Origin: Listeria cossartiae subsp. cayugensis
GTDB taxonomy: Bacteria; Bacillota; Bacilli; Lactobacillales; Listeriaceae
Direction: 5' to 3'
Assembly (NCBI RefSeq): GCF_014229095.1
Contig: NZ_JAARZC010000003.1
Span: 1 to 64,000 of the forward strand
DNA length: 64,000 nt
A program made the position numbers and the translations under genes. Of this stretch, positions 48,539-57,375 are shown piece by piece (position 1 is the first letter of the stretch; each line of letters starts with the position of its first letter). The notes beneath the pieces are model-generated. The model was given only the letters and a program-made list of their open reading frames with translations, was not told the origin of the DNA and made no database searches.

Positions 48539-49258
48539 TTACTTCTCCTCCAAAGCTGCAAAAATTTTCGCGATTTCTTCTGGTTTCGTTCTACCACTTG
48601 CTTTATCGATGGTTTTCCCAAAAATGTGCGGCATGTAAAACGGGATTCCTGTTGACTGGATGGCGTTTGTTATTTCAAGGATATTATCGGCGCCAATCCC
48701 GCCCGCTGGCTCAATACCGTAAATACCTTTCTCAGCGGCAATTTTTGTTAAATAAATTAGTTCGTCTAAATACGTTGTGCCTTCAATGCTCATAAATTTA
48801 ATTGATGGGATGTTCGCGGATAGGCAATAATCAACTGCTTCTTCGGCAGTAATTTCATCTCCAGAAGATAATTTGACGATGCCGACTTTTCCTGTTGGGC
48901 GAACGAGTGCATTGGTGTAGGTTTCTGGAAGCAAGTCATTTGTTAATCCCGCTGTTTCGATTGGTTGGTTGATGTGCGTATTTGGTGTAAGACGAGCAAT
49001 ATGAAGCACATCGCGCCAGTTTTGCCAGTCTCCGCCACCACCAAGACCTACACTCACGACCGCCGCTGTAGTTTGTAATTCTTGAACCACATTCGCCGCT
49101 TCTTCTGCGGTTGCATAGTTTGTCGCAACGATTCCCGGAACGGCAAAACCACGCGCCGCTTCCATGACTTCCAGGCTATTTTCCTTATCTTTCGCTAAAA
49201 AATTAAATAGCGCAAAATTATTCCATTTCGGTAGATTTTCGAATTTTTTCTTGTTCAA
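48539..49258 (-). CDS. KDGP/KDPG-type aldolase family protein
   Basis: A 239-residue TIM-barrel protein similar to DgaF-type 2-dehydro-3-deoxy-phosphogluconate aldolases. Features: VSVGLGGGGDWQNW, the Schiff-base region VGIVKLSSGDEI, IKFMSIEGTTYLDE and EPAGGIGADNI. It would cleave a ketodeoxy sugar acid phosphate to pyruvate and a triose phosphate. The TTG start lies inside the end of the creatininase gene (41-bp overlap), which suggests translational coupling; no clear ribosome site is seen. No sugar-acid dehydratase gene is in the operon. Confidence 0.75.
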   Translation of the reverse strand: MNKKKFENLPKWNNFALFNFLAKDKENSLEVMEAARGFAVPGIVATNYATAEEAANVVQELQTTAAVVSVGLGGGGDWQNWRDVLHIARLTPNTHINQPIETAGLTNDLLPETYTNALVRPTGKVGIVKLSSGDEITAEEAVDYCLSANIPSIKFMSIEGTTYLDELIYLTKIAAEKGIYGIEPAGGIGADNILEITNAIQSTGIPFYMPHIFGKTIDKASGRTKPEEIAKIFAALEEK

Positions 49259-49967
49259 GCTTTATCAACTCCACACATGTTTTTAACGTTTTTTCAATCA
49301 AGTATTCGCCTTTTTCTGCCGTTGCTAAAGTGGCTTCTCCTAAAACCGCTGTCTTGGTGAAATTTTGCCACGGGGTTGGGGTGTAATCCGCATCAATTGG
49401 TAAAATGGGCGGATCATCAATTGCACGACTCATATCTGCATTTTCTGGGGATAAATAGAGCATGAGTGATGTTTCGATTTCACAAGCATGAATGTACGTA
49501 TGGTGATTGGCTGTTCCTTCGCGTACATCCATGGCTAATTTTTGGATATTCGGGTAAAAAATGTGCAGGATAATCATATCGGGGTATTTTGCATAAAGTT
49601 CGCGCGCTGCATCTTTGAGTGCTGCCATATTGCCAAGGTGCCCGCTCACTGGTACAAACAGCCGGAACCCTTGTTTATAAAGACTTTCACCGATTTCCAC
49701 GACTACTTTGGTGACCGTTTCATTCGATAATGTCAAACTTCCCGGAAAATCCTGCAAACTCCAAACTTGGCCGTACGGTAATACCGGAAGCACGAATCCG
49801 TCTGTTTTCGCCGCTATTTTCGCAGAATATTCTGACGCTAAAATATTGTCTGTCCCTAGTGGCAAATGCGGCCCGTGCGCTTCGACCGCTCCTATTGGCA
49901 AAATGACTGGTTTCGTTTTCGTGATTTTCGCGCCAATATCAAATGAATTTTCATCTGCATATAACAC
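49218..49967 (-). CDS. Creatininase-family amidohydrolase
   Basis: A 249-residue protein of the creatininase/ArfB family. Metal ligands are visible: PIGAVEAHGPHLPLGTDN (Glu, His, Asp), PVSGHLGNMAALK and the HACEIETSLML Glu. Members hydrolyse cyclic amides and related bonds. In this operon it may open or process a lactam or amide form of the PTS substrate. It lies 12 bp after the phosphotriesterase-like gene and overlaps the aldolase. Confidence 0.8.
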   Translation of the reverse strand: MLYADENSFDIGAKITKTKPVILPIGAVEAHGPHLPLGTDNILASEYSAKIAAKTDGFVLPVLPYGQVWSLQDFPGSLTLSNETVTKVVVEIGESLYKQGFRLFVPVSGHLGNMAALKDAARELYAKYPDMIILHIFYPNIQKLAMDVREGTANHHTYIHACEIETSLMLYLSPENADMSRAIDDPPILPIDADYTPTPWQNFTKTAVLGEATLATAEKGEYLIEKTLKTCVELIKLEQEKIRKSTEME

Positions 49968-49979
49968 AGATTTCGCCTC

Positions 49980-50972
49980 CTATTTTTTAAATGTAAAACA
50001 TCTAGCTGGGTTATCTATGAAGAATTTTTTGACTAATTTTTCTCCATCAAAGCCTTTTTCGTTTGCTTCGTCGATAAAGCGTGGCACCCATTTTTTAGCG
50101 ATATATTCGAGTCCTGGTCCGTGACCGTAATGCTTATAATATGTTTTGCGAGCGGTATCACCACTAACTAGAATTTGATCTTCAAACCCTTCTGAAACCA
50201 AGTAAAGAATCGCGGCAATCCGAGCGCTTTCTGGTGCGTATTTAATTTTGGCAATGCCATCGAATGACATGAATGCGCCTGTTTTTGCAACTTGCTTGTG
50301 GTAATACGGGTCAAGATTGCGGTCCATATGACCAATAGATAGATATTCTAACGGAATATTTTCTTGTTTTAAAATCTCGATTTGCTCTAAAGCCATCGTT
50401 CCCGCTTCTGTATGAGAATGAATTGGTGCTTTTGTCTCGTGATGTGCTCTAGCAACCGCGCGTATCGTCTTTTCTTCTAAAGGTGTAATCATATTGTAAC
50501 CAGTGCCAAATTTCACCTGACCAGCCTTATACGGCGTTCCTTCAAGCCCATTTTCGACTTCATTTACAACGAATTCCGTTAATTTTTCCGTAGAAGTATT
50601 TTCAATCCATTCATAATAGGTTTCGAAATCCCCGATGATTGGTTTCAGTTCAGGTTTAATTTTCCCGTCCCACAAGAAGCTTTTGTTAAAGCCAGCTGTT
50701 CCAACGATTTGAATGCCGGTTTCTTTGGAAATTTGCGCTACATCAAGCACGCGTCTACCGTAATCAACCGCCGTCGCATCGACAATCGTTTTTCCGCCTA
50801 AATCCGCAAAATCTTGTACATCTAACTGCGATTTTTCTTTATCATCTAAAAGTAAATCGTCGGCATCTCGCTCTTGCCAGTAAGCCGGCACACAAACAAT
50901 ATGCTCATGCGAATAAGTAAAGCCCAGTTGCTCCGGGGCAATATCTCCATAAAAAGTACGAATAAAACTCAT
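49980..50972 (-). CDS. Phosphotriesterase-like lactonase (PTE family)
   Basis: A 330-residue TIM-barrel hydrolase. The binuclear metal site is complete: HEH in FTYSHEHIVCVP, the bridging Lys in GQVKFGTGYN, His in PIHSHTEAG, His in IGHMDRN and Asp in VSGDTAR. Listeria and Mycoplasma members of this subgroup have been characterised as phospho-furanose lactonases. That fits a sugar-acid pathway with the neighbouring PTS and aldolase. A hairpin terminator separates it from the PTS IIC gene upstream. Confidence 0.85.
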   Translation of the reverse strand: MSFIRTFYGDIAPEQLGFTYSHEHIVCVPAYWQERDADDLLLDDKEKSQLDVQDFADLGGKTIVDATAVDYGRRVLDVAQISKETGIQIVGTAGFNKSFLWDGKIKPELKPIIGDFETYYEWIENTSTEKLTEFVVNEVENGLEGTPYKAGQVKFGTGYNMITPLEEKTIRAVARAHHETKAPIHSHTEAGTMALEQIEILKQENIPLEYLSIGHMDRNLDPYYHKQVAKTGAFMSFDGIAKIKYAPESARIAAILYLVSEGFEDQILVSGDTARKTYYKHYGHGPGLEYIAKKWVPRFIDEANEKGFDGEKLVKKFFIDNPARCFTFKK

Positions 50973-50991
50973 TTTTAAAACTTCCTTTCAA

Positions 50992-51033
50992 AAAACCTCT
51001 TCCTCTTGAATGCTAGACAAGGAAGAGGTTTAG
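50992..51033 (-). terminator. Internal terminator between PTS IIC and the lactonase gene
   Basis: The minus-strand stem AAACCTCTTCC / GGAAGAGGTTT runs into six Ts. It lies within the operon, so it should lower expression of the four downstream enzyme genes relative to the PTS. Confidence 0.8.
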
Positions 51034-51040
51034 ATTTTAC

Positions 51041-52339
51041 TTAAAAGAATAACTTCGCTAACATGCTGACAATTGGTCCGAGGATAAACATATCTGAGTC
51101 GGCTGCCCACATTGCTGTATCTGGAACAGTCGTATTGATAAAGAAGGTAACCATAATATATTGACCCCAGGCGACAACCGTAGCTGTTAAGAATCCACCT
51201 ATCAATGCTCCTCTCACGCCACCAGTTGAGTTACCGAATACTCCAGCAACTGCCCCGTGGAAGAAGAGAACGATCATTGTTGGCACAAACACGTAGCCAA
51301 CTGTATTTCCAAGTACAACTAACCAGATAATCGCTCCGATGAACGCGCCTACGAAACCGATAATTACGGAGTTTGGTGCATAAGGATAAACGATTGGCGC
51401 ATCCAGTGCAGGTTTCGCACCCGGTACAAGTTTTGTTGCAATACCATTGAAGGCTGGTACGATTTCACCGATAAACATCCGCACACCTACAAGAACAATG
51501 GCGATACCCGCGGCAAACGTAAAGGACTGAACGATGGAGTAAACGATGAAACTTTGATTTCCAGATTCGGCAATGAGTTTTTCTGCTCCCGGTGTTTTCT
51601 TCACCATCAAAATTACTGCACCAACTACGAACAGAATTCCCATTGTAAGAGCGGTAATAACGTTTGAGTCACGTAAGAACTCTAATTTTTTCGGTAAATT
51701 AATATGTTCGGCATCGTTTTTCTTATTTCCGAATACTTTCCCAAGCAAAGCAGATAAAATCGCTACACTGGAAGAAGTGTGACCTAAAGCGACGTTATCA
51801 TTTCCAGTAATTTTACGTAGGAATGGTTGTGTAATCGCTGGTTGGAGCGTCCAGTAAAGACCCATAATTACTGCTAAGAAGAGCACAAGTCCCCAAAATG
51901 GAATATCTCCGCCGACAGCTTGCACAGTAATTCCGGCAAAAATTGTCGTTGTCCAGAACATCATATGACCAGTTAAATAAATGTACTTAAACGGTGTAAA
52001 TCTTGCTAATAATACGTTGACTAAAAATCCGAGTGTCATCGCAAGTGTTACCGCACTACCAAATTTTGCATTAAAGGCTTCTTGTCCTAAAAATCCTGCA
52101 AGTGGCGGTGTTTCAAGCCCGAATACTTCTTTCCACATCGGTTCAAAAATCCCAAGGGAGCCAGTAATAACAGCCGCACCAGCGTTAATAATTAAGAAAC
52201 CAATAATTGCCTTGAACGTTCCGCTAATAACTTGGCTTAAATTTTTCTTCTGTAAAAGCAACCCTAGAAGTACGATAAAACCTAAAAGTATGGCTGGGGT
52301 TCCAAAAAAGTTATTGGCAATCCACGTAATAATCTCCAT
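51041..52339 (-). CDS. PTS IIC component, ascorbate (UlaA) type
   Basis: A 432-residue integral membrane protein with ten or more helices, of the UlaA/SgaT PTS family (AG superfamily). Family features include GAAVITGSLGIFEPMWKEVFG near residue 55 and HTSSSVAILSALLG. It carries the sugar across the membrane for phosphorylation by IIB. It follows IIB by 26 bp. Substrate is probably an ascorbate-like lactone or sugar acid, given the downstream lactonase. Confidence 0.9.
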   Translation of the reverse strand: MEIITWIANNFFGTPAILLGFIVLLGLLLQKKNLSQVISGTFKAIIGFLIINAGAAVITGSLGIFEPMWKEVFGLETPPLAGFLGQEAFNAKFGSAVTLAMTLGFLVNVLLARFTPFKYIYLTGHMMFWTTTIFAGITVQAVGGDIPFWGLVLFLAVIMGLYWTLQPAITQPFLRKITGNDNVALGHTSSSVAILSALLGKVFGNKKNDAEHINLPKKLEFLRDSNVITALTMGILFVVGAVILMVKKTPGAEKLIAESGNQSFIVYSIVQSFTFAAGIAIVLVGVRMFIGEIVPAFNGIATKLVPGAKPALDAPIVYPYAPNSVIIGFVGAFIGAIIWLVVLGNTVGYVFVPTMIVLFFHGAVAGVFGNSTGGVRGALIGGFLTATVVAWGQYIMVTFFINTTVPDTAMWAADSDMFILGPIVSMLAKLFF

Positions 52340-52365
52340 TTTTTTCCCACCTTTTTTTGTCGTAT

Positions 52366-52638
52366 TTAACTATTTATTGCTGTGGATAATGCATTTTTAA
52401 TTTCTGCGTTGTCAAAATAATTGTTGACGATGACTATTTTTGCACTCGTATCTGTTCCAAGCGTTTCAGCTAACTCTTGGCTTGTTACGATAATATCAAC
52501 ATTCATCGAGCGAGCTGCGGATACATCAATGTGCTCCACGTCTGCGTCCACTCCCATATCACGTAAAACTGTTTCTACATTCATTCGTAAAATTAAGCTT
52601 GTCCCTTGACCAAGTCCACACACTGCTAAAATTTTCAT
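52366..52638 (-). CDS. PTS IIB component, lactose/ascorbate type
   Basis: A 90-residue IIB domain. The phosphorylated cysteine lies in the N-terminal loop ILAVCGLGQGTSLILRMN (Cys6). It passes phosphate from IIA to the incoming sugar. It lies 2 bp after IIA. Confidence 0.92.
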   Translation of the reverse strand: MKILAVCGLGQGTSLILRMNVETVLRDMGVDADVEHIDVSAARSMNVDIIVTSQELAETLGTDTSAKIVIVNNYFDNAEIKNALSTAINS

Positions 52639-52640
52639 TA

Positions 52641-53075
52641 TTATCCCTCCACTAATTCTCCAATTACTTGATAATCTTCTGAATGAATCATTTTTTCAAT
52701 GTTCTCATTGTTACTAAGCAAGGAGACGATTTTTTGAATGACTTTTAAATGTGCCTCGCTTGAAGTTGCTGCAAGTCCGAATACTAATCGCACAGGATCA
52801 TTTGCGGCGTGTCCGAAATTCACACCTTCTTTTAGTACGACAAGTGACACTGCAGAGTTTTCCACACCATCAGTTGGTCTTGCATGAGGAATTGCTATTT
52901 GAGGTGCAATGACAAAGTACGCACCATTTTCATGATAAGATTCCACCATTTTTTCAACGTACTGCTCGCTCACATAACCTGCATTCACTAATAATTCTCC
53001 TGCTTGCACGATAGCTTCGTCAGCATTTTTGGCTGTTCCATGCAGATTCACAAGCTCTTTATTCAAAAAAGACAT
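52641..53075 (-). CDS. PTS IIA component, fructose/ascorbate type
   Basis: A 144-residue PTS EIIA-2 domain. The phosphorylated histidine is in APQIAIPHARPTDGV. It accepts phosphate from HPr. First gene of the operon, with AAGGGATG before the start; the promoter and cre palindrome lie just upstream. Confidence 0.92.
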   Translation of the reverse strand: MSFLNKELVNLHGTAKNADEAIVQAGELLVNAGYVSEQYVEKMVESYHENGAYFVIAPQIAIPHARPTDGVENSAVSLVVLKEGVNFGHAANDPVRLVFGLAATSSEAHLKVIQKIVSLLSNNENIEKMIHSEDYQVIGELVEG

Positions 53076-53097
53076 ATCTCTTCATCCCTTCTAACTG

Positions 53098-53115
53098 ATT
53101 GATAGCGCTATCAAT
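53098..53115. promoter_or_regulatory. cre-like 18-bp palindrome (candidate CcpA site)
   Basis: ATTGATAGC-GCTATCAAT is a perfect palindrome and fits the cre pattern WTGNNARCGNWWWCAW at every defined position. It lies just downstream of the predicted RNA start, where CcpA would block elongation. Confidence 0.7.
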
Positions 53116-53128
53116 AACTTACACTCTT

Positions 53129-53134
53129 ATTATA
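53129..53134 (-). promoter_or_regulatory. -10 element of the PTS operon promoter
   Basis: A perfect TATAAT on the minus strand with only a poor -35 (TTTAAA-like, about 17 bp upstream), as expected for a promoter needing an activator such as the PRD regulator next door. Confidence 0.6.
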
Positions 53135-53224
53135 GCTGTAGCACTCCCGTTTAAAAAAGCCCAATTCCTTTCTTTTCGAAAGTGCAAAGAATAGACTGTT
53201 ACATTTCGTTGTTAACGGGTATAC

Positions 53225-53266
53225 AAAAAAGCCAGCGCGGCAACTTGGTGCCCCACTGGCTTTTTC
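53225..53266 (-). terminator. Terminator of the PTS regulator gene
   Basis: The minus-strand stem AAAGCCAG / CTGGCTTT with a second inner stem (GGCA/TGCC) is followed by six Ts. Confidence 0.85.
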
Positions 53267-53268
53267 GC

Positions 53269-55335
53269 TTATTTTATTGTTAACATTGCGGCAATTTCTG
53301 CTGCTGACTCTGCCTGTTCAATCTGCTCCAGTAAGTGATGTTTCATAATTAAATTAGTGAGTTGGCTCAGCGCATTAATATGTGTGTAGGAGTCAATGGA
53401 AGCGAGCACAATAATTAATTTAACTTGATCCTTCGCCTTACTTGAAAATGAAACTGGCTTATCCAGCCGTAGCAAGCTCATGCCGACGCGGTATGCCCCG
53501 TCGTCTACCGAAGCATGCGGAAGTGCAATCCCTGGTGCAATAACGATGTATGGGCCTAGTTTCTCAATATTTTCAATCATTGCATGCTGATAATTTCTCG
53601 AGATATAACCTTCTTGTTGTAGTGATTTCGAAGCAACTTGGATAGCTTCACGCCAATCAGCCACACTTTCTTGAAAAGCAATTCGTTCTTTCGGTAAAAG
53701 GTCTTCAAGTGTTGGTGATTTTTCTAGCTGGCTATCTGATTGCACTTGGAATAACACGGATTTTAGCTTGGATGCTAATTTCTCACGGTCTTCCACTTTG
53801 GCATATTGATCGACCACATCGAGCACGGACGATAACATACGCGCATCCGAATCTTTTTGTAAAATGTGTGGCGCAATCGCCTTCATCAATTGCTGTTTCT
53901 GCGCTTCGGTTAAAATTGGGCTCACTATGAAAACTGGCGCTTTCGGTTCCATAATCGGCAAAGTAGAAACGATAAAGTCTGGCGTATACAGCCCTTTTTC
54001 AAATTCACGAATCGAAATTGGCTCTAAAATCTCTACCCGTTCACCGAGCAATTGCGACAATTGGCGTTCAATCATCCGCGAAGTCCCAACGCCTTTAGAG
54101 CACACAATTAAGAGTTTCTTGCGCTCAACTAACGTATTATTTTTGCGTGAAAGATAGCCACCGAATAAAATGGTAACGTAAGCTATTTCATCTTCCGGAA
54201 TTGTTTCACCAAGCAAATCTTCTAGTGGTTCTAATGATTTTTTGGTAATCTCGTACACATCACTATAACTCTGCTTAATGTCTGTACGTAGCGGATTAAT
54301 CCATTCGATTTGGAATTTAAGCCGATAATAAGCTGGCTGTAAATGCAGTAATAAATCCTTTTTCAAATTGCGATGATCTTCAAAATTCACACAGGCAAGG
54401 CGCTCAAATTCGGCAATGATCTTCTCCACAATAATATCAAGTTTCCCTGTAGCGGCCGCATCATCGTTCAAACGACTCGCCCCGAGCAAAAGTTTACCTA
54501 AATAAGTGATTTCCGCATGATTGATTGAAAAATTCTCGGTTTGCTGCAATTGCTCATAAATTTCCTCCGCAATATCAAAAGATTCCACCTCATGTTCTTC
54601 ATGCTCATCTAAATAACAATCACGCTTCATCCGCTCTTTAAAGAAGAAAATCATAATACCAATGCGCTCAATAACCTCATCCGTATAACGAATACCAATT
54701 TTTTTCTCCGTCACCGCTAAAATTTCGAAAATCTTATCTAAATTAGGAAATAATTCCTGATTTTTTATCATTGGATTGATTTTCATTAAATCGAGCAACT
54801 GGTCAGCGGTTGCGATTTCTTCGTTATTCATACAATAATGGATGAAAAATTGGCGGATACTTCGCTCATCACCGAGCACCATATTGCCATTTTTCCGATC
54901 ATAGATAAGCTCTAAATTAAACTGTTTGAGCGCTAATTTTAATTGTTTAATGTCCTGCAAACTAGTGTTGCGACTAACTTCATTGCATTCATTAATCGTA
55001 TCGATAATTACTCGTGCATCTGTTACGAGCAGAAAAAATAAAATACGGATGCGGCGTTCACTAGCTGAAAAGACTTTGTGGCTCGCTTCCCTATTTTCAA
55101 GGATTTCTTTCATTGTCGATTTTTCTTCTTCTAATAAATAATACCCTTGTCCACGCACGGATTGAATACCATCAAGTCCTATATTATCTAATTCTTTATT
55201 AATTTTTTCCACATCATATTGAAGTGTTCGTTTGGAAATGCCTAGTTCTTCTTGTAATTTCTCTGGTGCAAGATATACATTCGCCACGACGAGCGATTCG
55301 AGTAACGCCATATTTCGAGCATCAAATTGTACCAC
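53269..55335 (-). CDS. PRD-containing PTS-dependent transcriptional activator
   Basis: A 688-residue BglG/MtlR-type activator. In order: two N-terminal helix-turn-helix segments (1-80; LGISKRTLQYDVEKIN), two PTS regulation domains (about 190-400; conserved His in HEEHEVESFD-like and HLQPAYYRLKF contexts), an EIIB-like domain with a Cys (KLLIVCSKGVGTSRMIE), and a C-terminal EIIA domain (APGIALPHASVDDG). It should control the adjacent PTS operon according to sugar flux. GTG start with GGAGG 8 bases upstream. Monocistronic. Confidence 0.9.
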   Translation of the reverse strand: MVQFDARNMALLESLVVANVYLAPEKLQEELGISKRTLQYDVEKINKELDNIGLDGIQSVRGQGYYLLEEEKSTMKEILENREASHKVFSASERRIRILFFLLVTDARVIIDTINECNEVSRNTSLQDIKQLKLALKQFNLELIYDRKNGNMVLGDERSIRQFFIHYCMNNEEIATADQLLDLMKINPMIKNQELFPNLDKIFEILAVTEKKIGIRYTDEVIERIGIMIFFFKERMKRDCYLDEHEEHEVESFDIAEEIYEQLQQTENFSINHAEITYLGKLLLGASRLNDDAAATGKLDIIVEKIIAEFERLACVNFEDHRNLKKDLLLHLQPAYYRLKFQIEWINPLRTDIKQSYSDVYEITKKSLEPLEDLLGETIPEDEIAYVTILFGGYLSRKNNTLVERKKLLIVCSKGVGTSRMIERQLSQLLGERVEILEPISIREFEKGLYTPDFIVSTLPIMEPKAPVFIVSPILTEAQKQQLMKAIAPHILQKDSDARMLSSVLDVVDQYAKVEDREKLASKLKSVLFQVQSDSQLEKSPTLEDLLPKERIAFQESVADWREAIQVASKSLQQEGYISRNYQHAMIENIEKLGPYIVIAPGIALPHASVDDGAYRVGMSLLRLDKPVSFSSKAKDQVKLIIVLASIDSYTHINALSQLTNLIMKHHLLEQIEQAESAAEIAAMLTIK

Positions 55336-55388
55336 TTGGCCTACCTCCTTGATTTCGGTCTAGAAGGTAAAAAGATATGTCTACATTA

Positions 55389-55417
55389 AGGTTATGCGAA
55401 AATGTGATATTTTTCAA
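55389..55417 (-). promoter_or_regulatory. Candidate promoter of the PRD regulator
   Basis: TTGAAA (55412-55417) and TAACCT (55389-55394) on the minus strand with a 17-bp spacer. The -10 is weak. Confidence 0.4.
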
Positions 55418-55435
55418 GTTAATTTTTATTTCAGG

Positions 55436-55478
55436 CACAAAAAAACCGACAAAGCCAAATGACTTTGTCGGTTTGAAT
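55436..55478. repeat. 43-bp direct repeat, left copy (tuf terminator sequence)
   Basis: Identical over 43 bp to 59449-59491. Contains the hairpin ACCGACAAAG / CTTTGTCGGT with seven As on the plus strand, so it works as a leftward terminator. It ends the accessory cassette. Confidence 0.95.
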
Positions 55479-55489
55479 AAGGCTACTTT

Positions 55490-55972
55490 TTATAAACTGA
55501 TTTCCACAACATCCCTTGCTCCGTTCTTCCAATATTTACTCGGAGTAACTAATGTGAATGTCTTATTAGTTGCTAGTAATTCTTTAGGTATATTAAAACC
55601 TATCACCATTTTATACACCCCATCTTCAAATTCATAACTTGCTGCCGAAGTATCTGACAACGTTACAAATTCTTTATACCCTAACTGAAAATCAGAAATT
55701 CTTATATCTTTTTCTGTAGATTCTAATTGAACGAGCAAAAGAGCCTTATTTTCCTGCTTAAAATAATCTTTTGTCACATATTTATTTAAGTCTGCATCAC
55801 TTACAACAAATGCTTTTCTAGCAATGGTTGTTGCGCTTCCAAGTTGAAATTTTTCCTGTTCAGTATGTGTCTTATTTTCATATGAAAAAGAATTAGCGTT
55901 TACATCATACACACGCCAAGCAAACAGGCCCATTACTAAAATAATTAAGATTCCGCCAAGTATTTTTTTCAT
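55490..55972 (-). CDS. Membrane-anchored protein of the accessory ABC cassette
   Basis: A 160-residue protein with one N-terminal hydrophobic segment (residues 4-22) and a predicted outside domain rich in beta structure. No lipobox cysteine and no recognised family. It starts inside the stop of the ABC ATPase gene (4-bp overlap), so the two are coupled, and it ends just before the left 43-bp repeat. Possible roles are accessory subunit of the transporter or immunity to the exported protein; both are inference. Confidence 0.7.
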   Translation of the reverse strand: MKKILGGILIILVMGLFAWRVYDVNANSFSYENKTHTEQEKFQLGSATTIARKAFVVSDADLNKYVTKDYFKQENKALLLVQLESTEKDIRISDFQLGYKEFVTLSDTSAASYEFEDGVYKMVIGFNIPKELLATNKTFTLVTPSKYWKNGARDVVEISL

Positions 55973-56613
55973 GCTTTTCTCCTATTTATTATTTGGCCTG
56001 CTTCCATTTCAAATATTTCATCTGATATTCCATCAATATCAGCAATATGGTGGCTTGCTAACAAAATCGTTTTCCCTTTTTCTTTTAAGTCTAAAATCAA
56101 GTCAATAAAACTCTGACTGCCAGCTTTATCTAACGAATTTGTTGGTTCGTCAAATATTAACAAATCCGGGTCTTCCATAATAGCTTGAGCAATACCAAGC
56201 CGTTGTCTCATTCCAAGCGAATATTTTTTCACTTTCAAGTTCTCTTTTCCAGAAAGTCCAACTTGTTCTAACGCAGCAAGTATTTCCTTTTCACCTATTT
56301 GATTTCTAATAGAAGCTAAGTATTCCAAGTTTTTATAACCAGTATAATTTGCTAAAAAGCCTGGCGTTTCAATAATAATTCCGGTCTTTTCTGGGAAAGA
56401 TTTAGTTTTACTAATACTAACGCCATTAATTGTAACTTCACCACTTGTTGGTGCAATAAAACCGCATAACGCCCTAAAAAGCATCGTTTTTCCAGAGCCA
56501 TTATGACCTATGAACGAATAAATCCCACCTCGCTTTAATTCAAAATCAATATCATCTAGCACAGTGTTGTTGTTGATTACTTTTGTTAAATGATTAACTT
56601 TTATATAATTCAT
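55969..56613 (-). CDS. ABC transporter ATPase of the accessory cassette
   Basis: A 214-residue ATPase of the ABC-2/BcrA-like type. Walker A GHNGSGKTML (near residue 38), signature YSLGMRQRLGIAQ, Walker B LLIFDEPTNSLDKAG and the H-loop ASHH are intact. It has no C-terminal extension. It lies 11 bp after one permease and overlaps the anchored-protein gene. It is the only ATPase for three membrane proteins, so it must work as a homodimer. Confidence 0.92.
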   Translation of the reverse strand: MNYIKVNHLTKVINNNTVLDDIDFELKRGGIYSFIGHNGSGKTMLFRALCGFIAPTSGEVTINGVSISKTKSFPEKTGIIIETPGFLANYTGYKNLEYLASIRNQIGEKEILAALEQVGLSGKENLKVKKYSLGMRQRLGIAQAIMEDPDLLIFDEPTNSLDKAGSQSFIDLILDLKEKGKTILLASHHIADIDGISDEIFEMEAGQIINRRKA

Positions 56614-56624
56614 CGATCTTCTCC

Positions 56625-57374
56625 CTAGTTTAGTTTATATAAATCTGTCTTTCGATAAATATTTCCGCCAATGAGTATTGCCAAAATAATATATCCCAAT
56701 TGAATACTAAATAACAGCCAATTATTTACATCAGCGAATCCAGCAACATTTGAAATGCTTCCTATAATCCAAGAGTTAGTAATAAAGCAGTTGGTGACAA
56801 TAATGACAAGCACTACTGTGATAGCGTAAAATGGCTTAATTAATATTGAAAGCAACAATTGCAGCGTGATAAGCGCTAGCCCACCAACAAAAAAGTACAA
56901 CCCAATTTCATAAAGTGGCATATTTAAATCTATAAATAATAGCACCGGTTGCACATCAAAACGAATACCAAAAAGAAAACTAATAAACACTACTAGCCCA
57001 ATAATTACAAAATAATAAATCAACATCATCGTAATTATGAGTAAAATTTTGGAAAGAAAGGGCAGCATTCTATTATTAAAGCGAATAGTAATAAATTCCT
57101 CTAATGCAAACAATTCCTTGTAAAAATAACTCCCAAATAGAAAAACTGGCAAACTTTGAATGATAATCCAATTCAAGCTACTTTTGAGCGGATTTTCCGC
57201 CCCATTATCCTGTTTTAAAAAGCTCAAAAACACATCTGCTATCGTCCCCGATGCATTTTTTGCATTAACAACATTTATTAAAATTGCTAATATCAGAAGC
57301 ATTCCCAAGCCTATTATTTTCAATTTATTCCCTTGAAGGAACCATAATATATCCCGTTTAAAAAATAACCACAT
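56625..57374 (-). CDS. ABC-2-type membrane protein (third permease)
   Basis: A 249-residue integral membrane protein with about six hydrophobic segments (near 20-40, 70-90, 105-130, 140-165, 175-200, 220-245). No family signature recognised beyond the general ABC-2 pattern. It lies 1 bp after the second permease and 11 bp before the ATPase. Confidence 0.75.
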   Translation of the reverse strand: MWLFFKRDILWFLQGNKLKIIGLGMLLILAILINVVNAKNASGTIADVFLSFLKQDNGAENPLKSSLNWIIIQSLPVFLFGSYFYKELFALEEFITIRFNNRMLPFLSKILLIITMMLIYYFVIIGLVVFISFLFGIRFDVQPVLLFIDLNMPLYEIGLYFFVGGLALITLQLLLSILIKPFYAITVVLVIIVTNCFITNSWIIGSISNVAGFADVNNWLLFSIQLGYIILAILIGGNIYRKTDLYKLN

Positions 57375-57375
57375 A

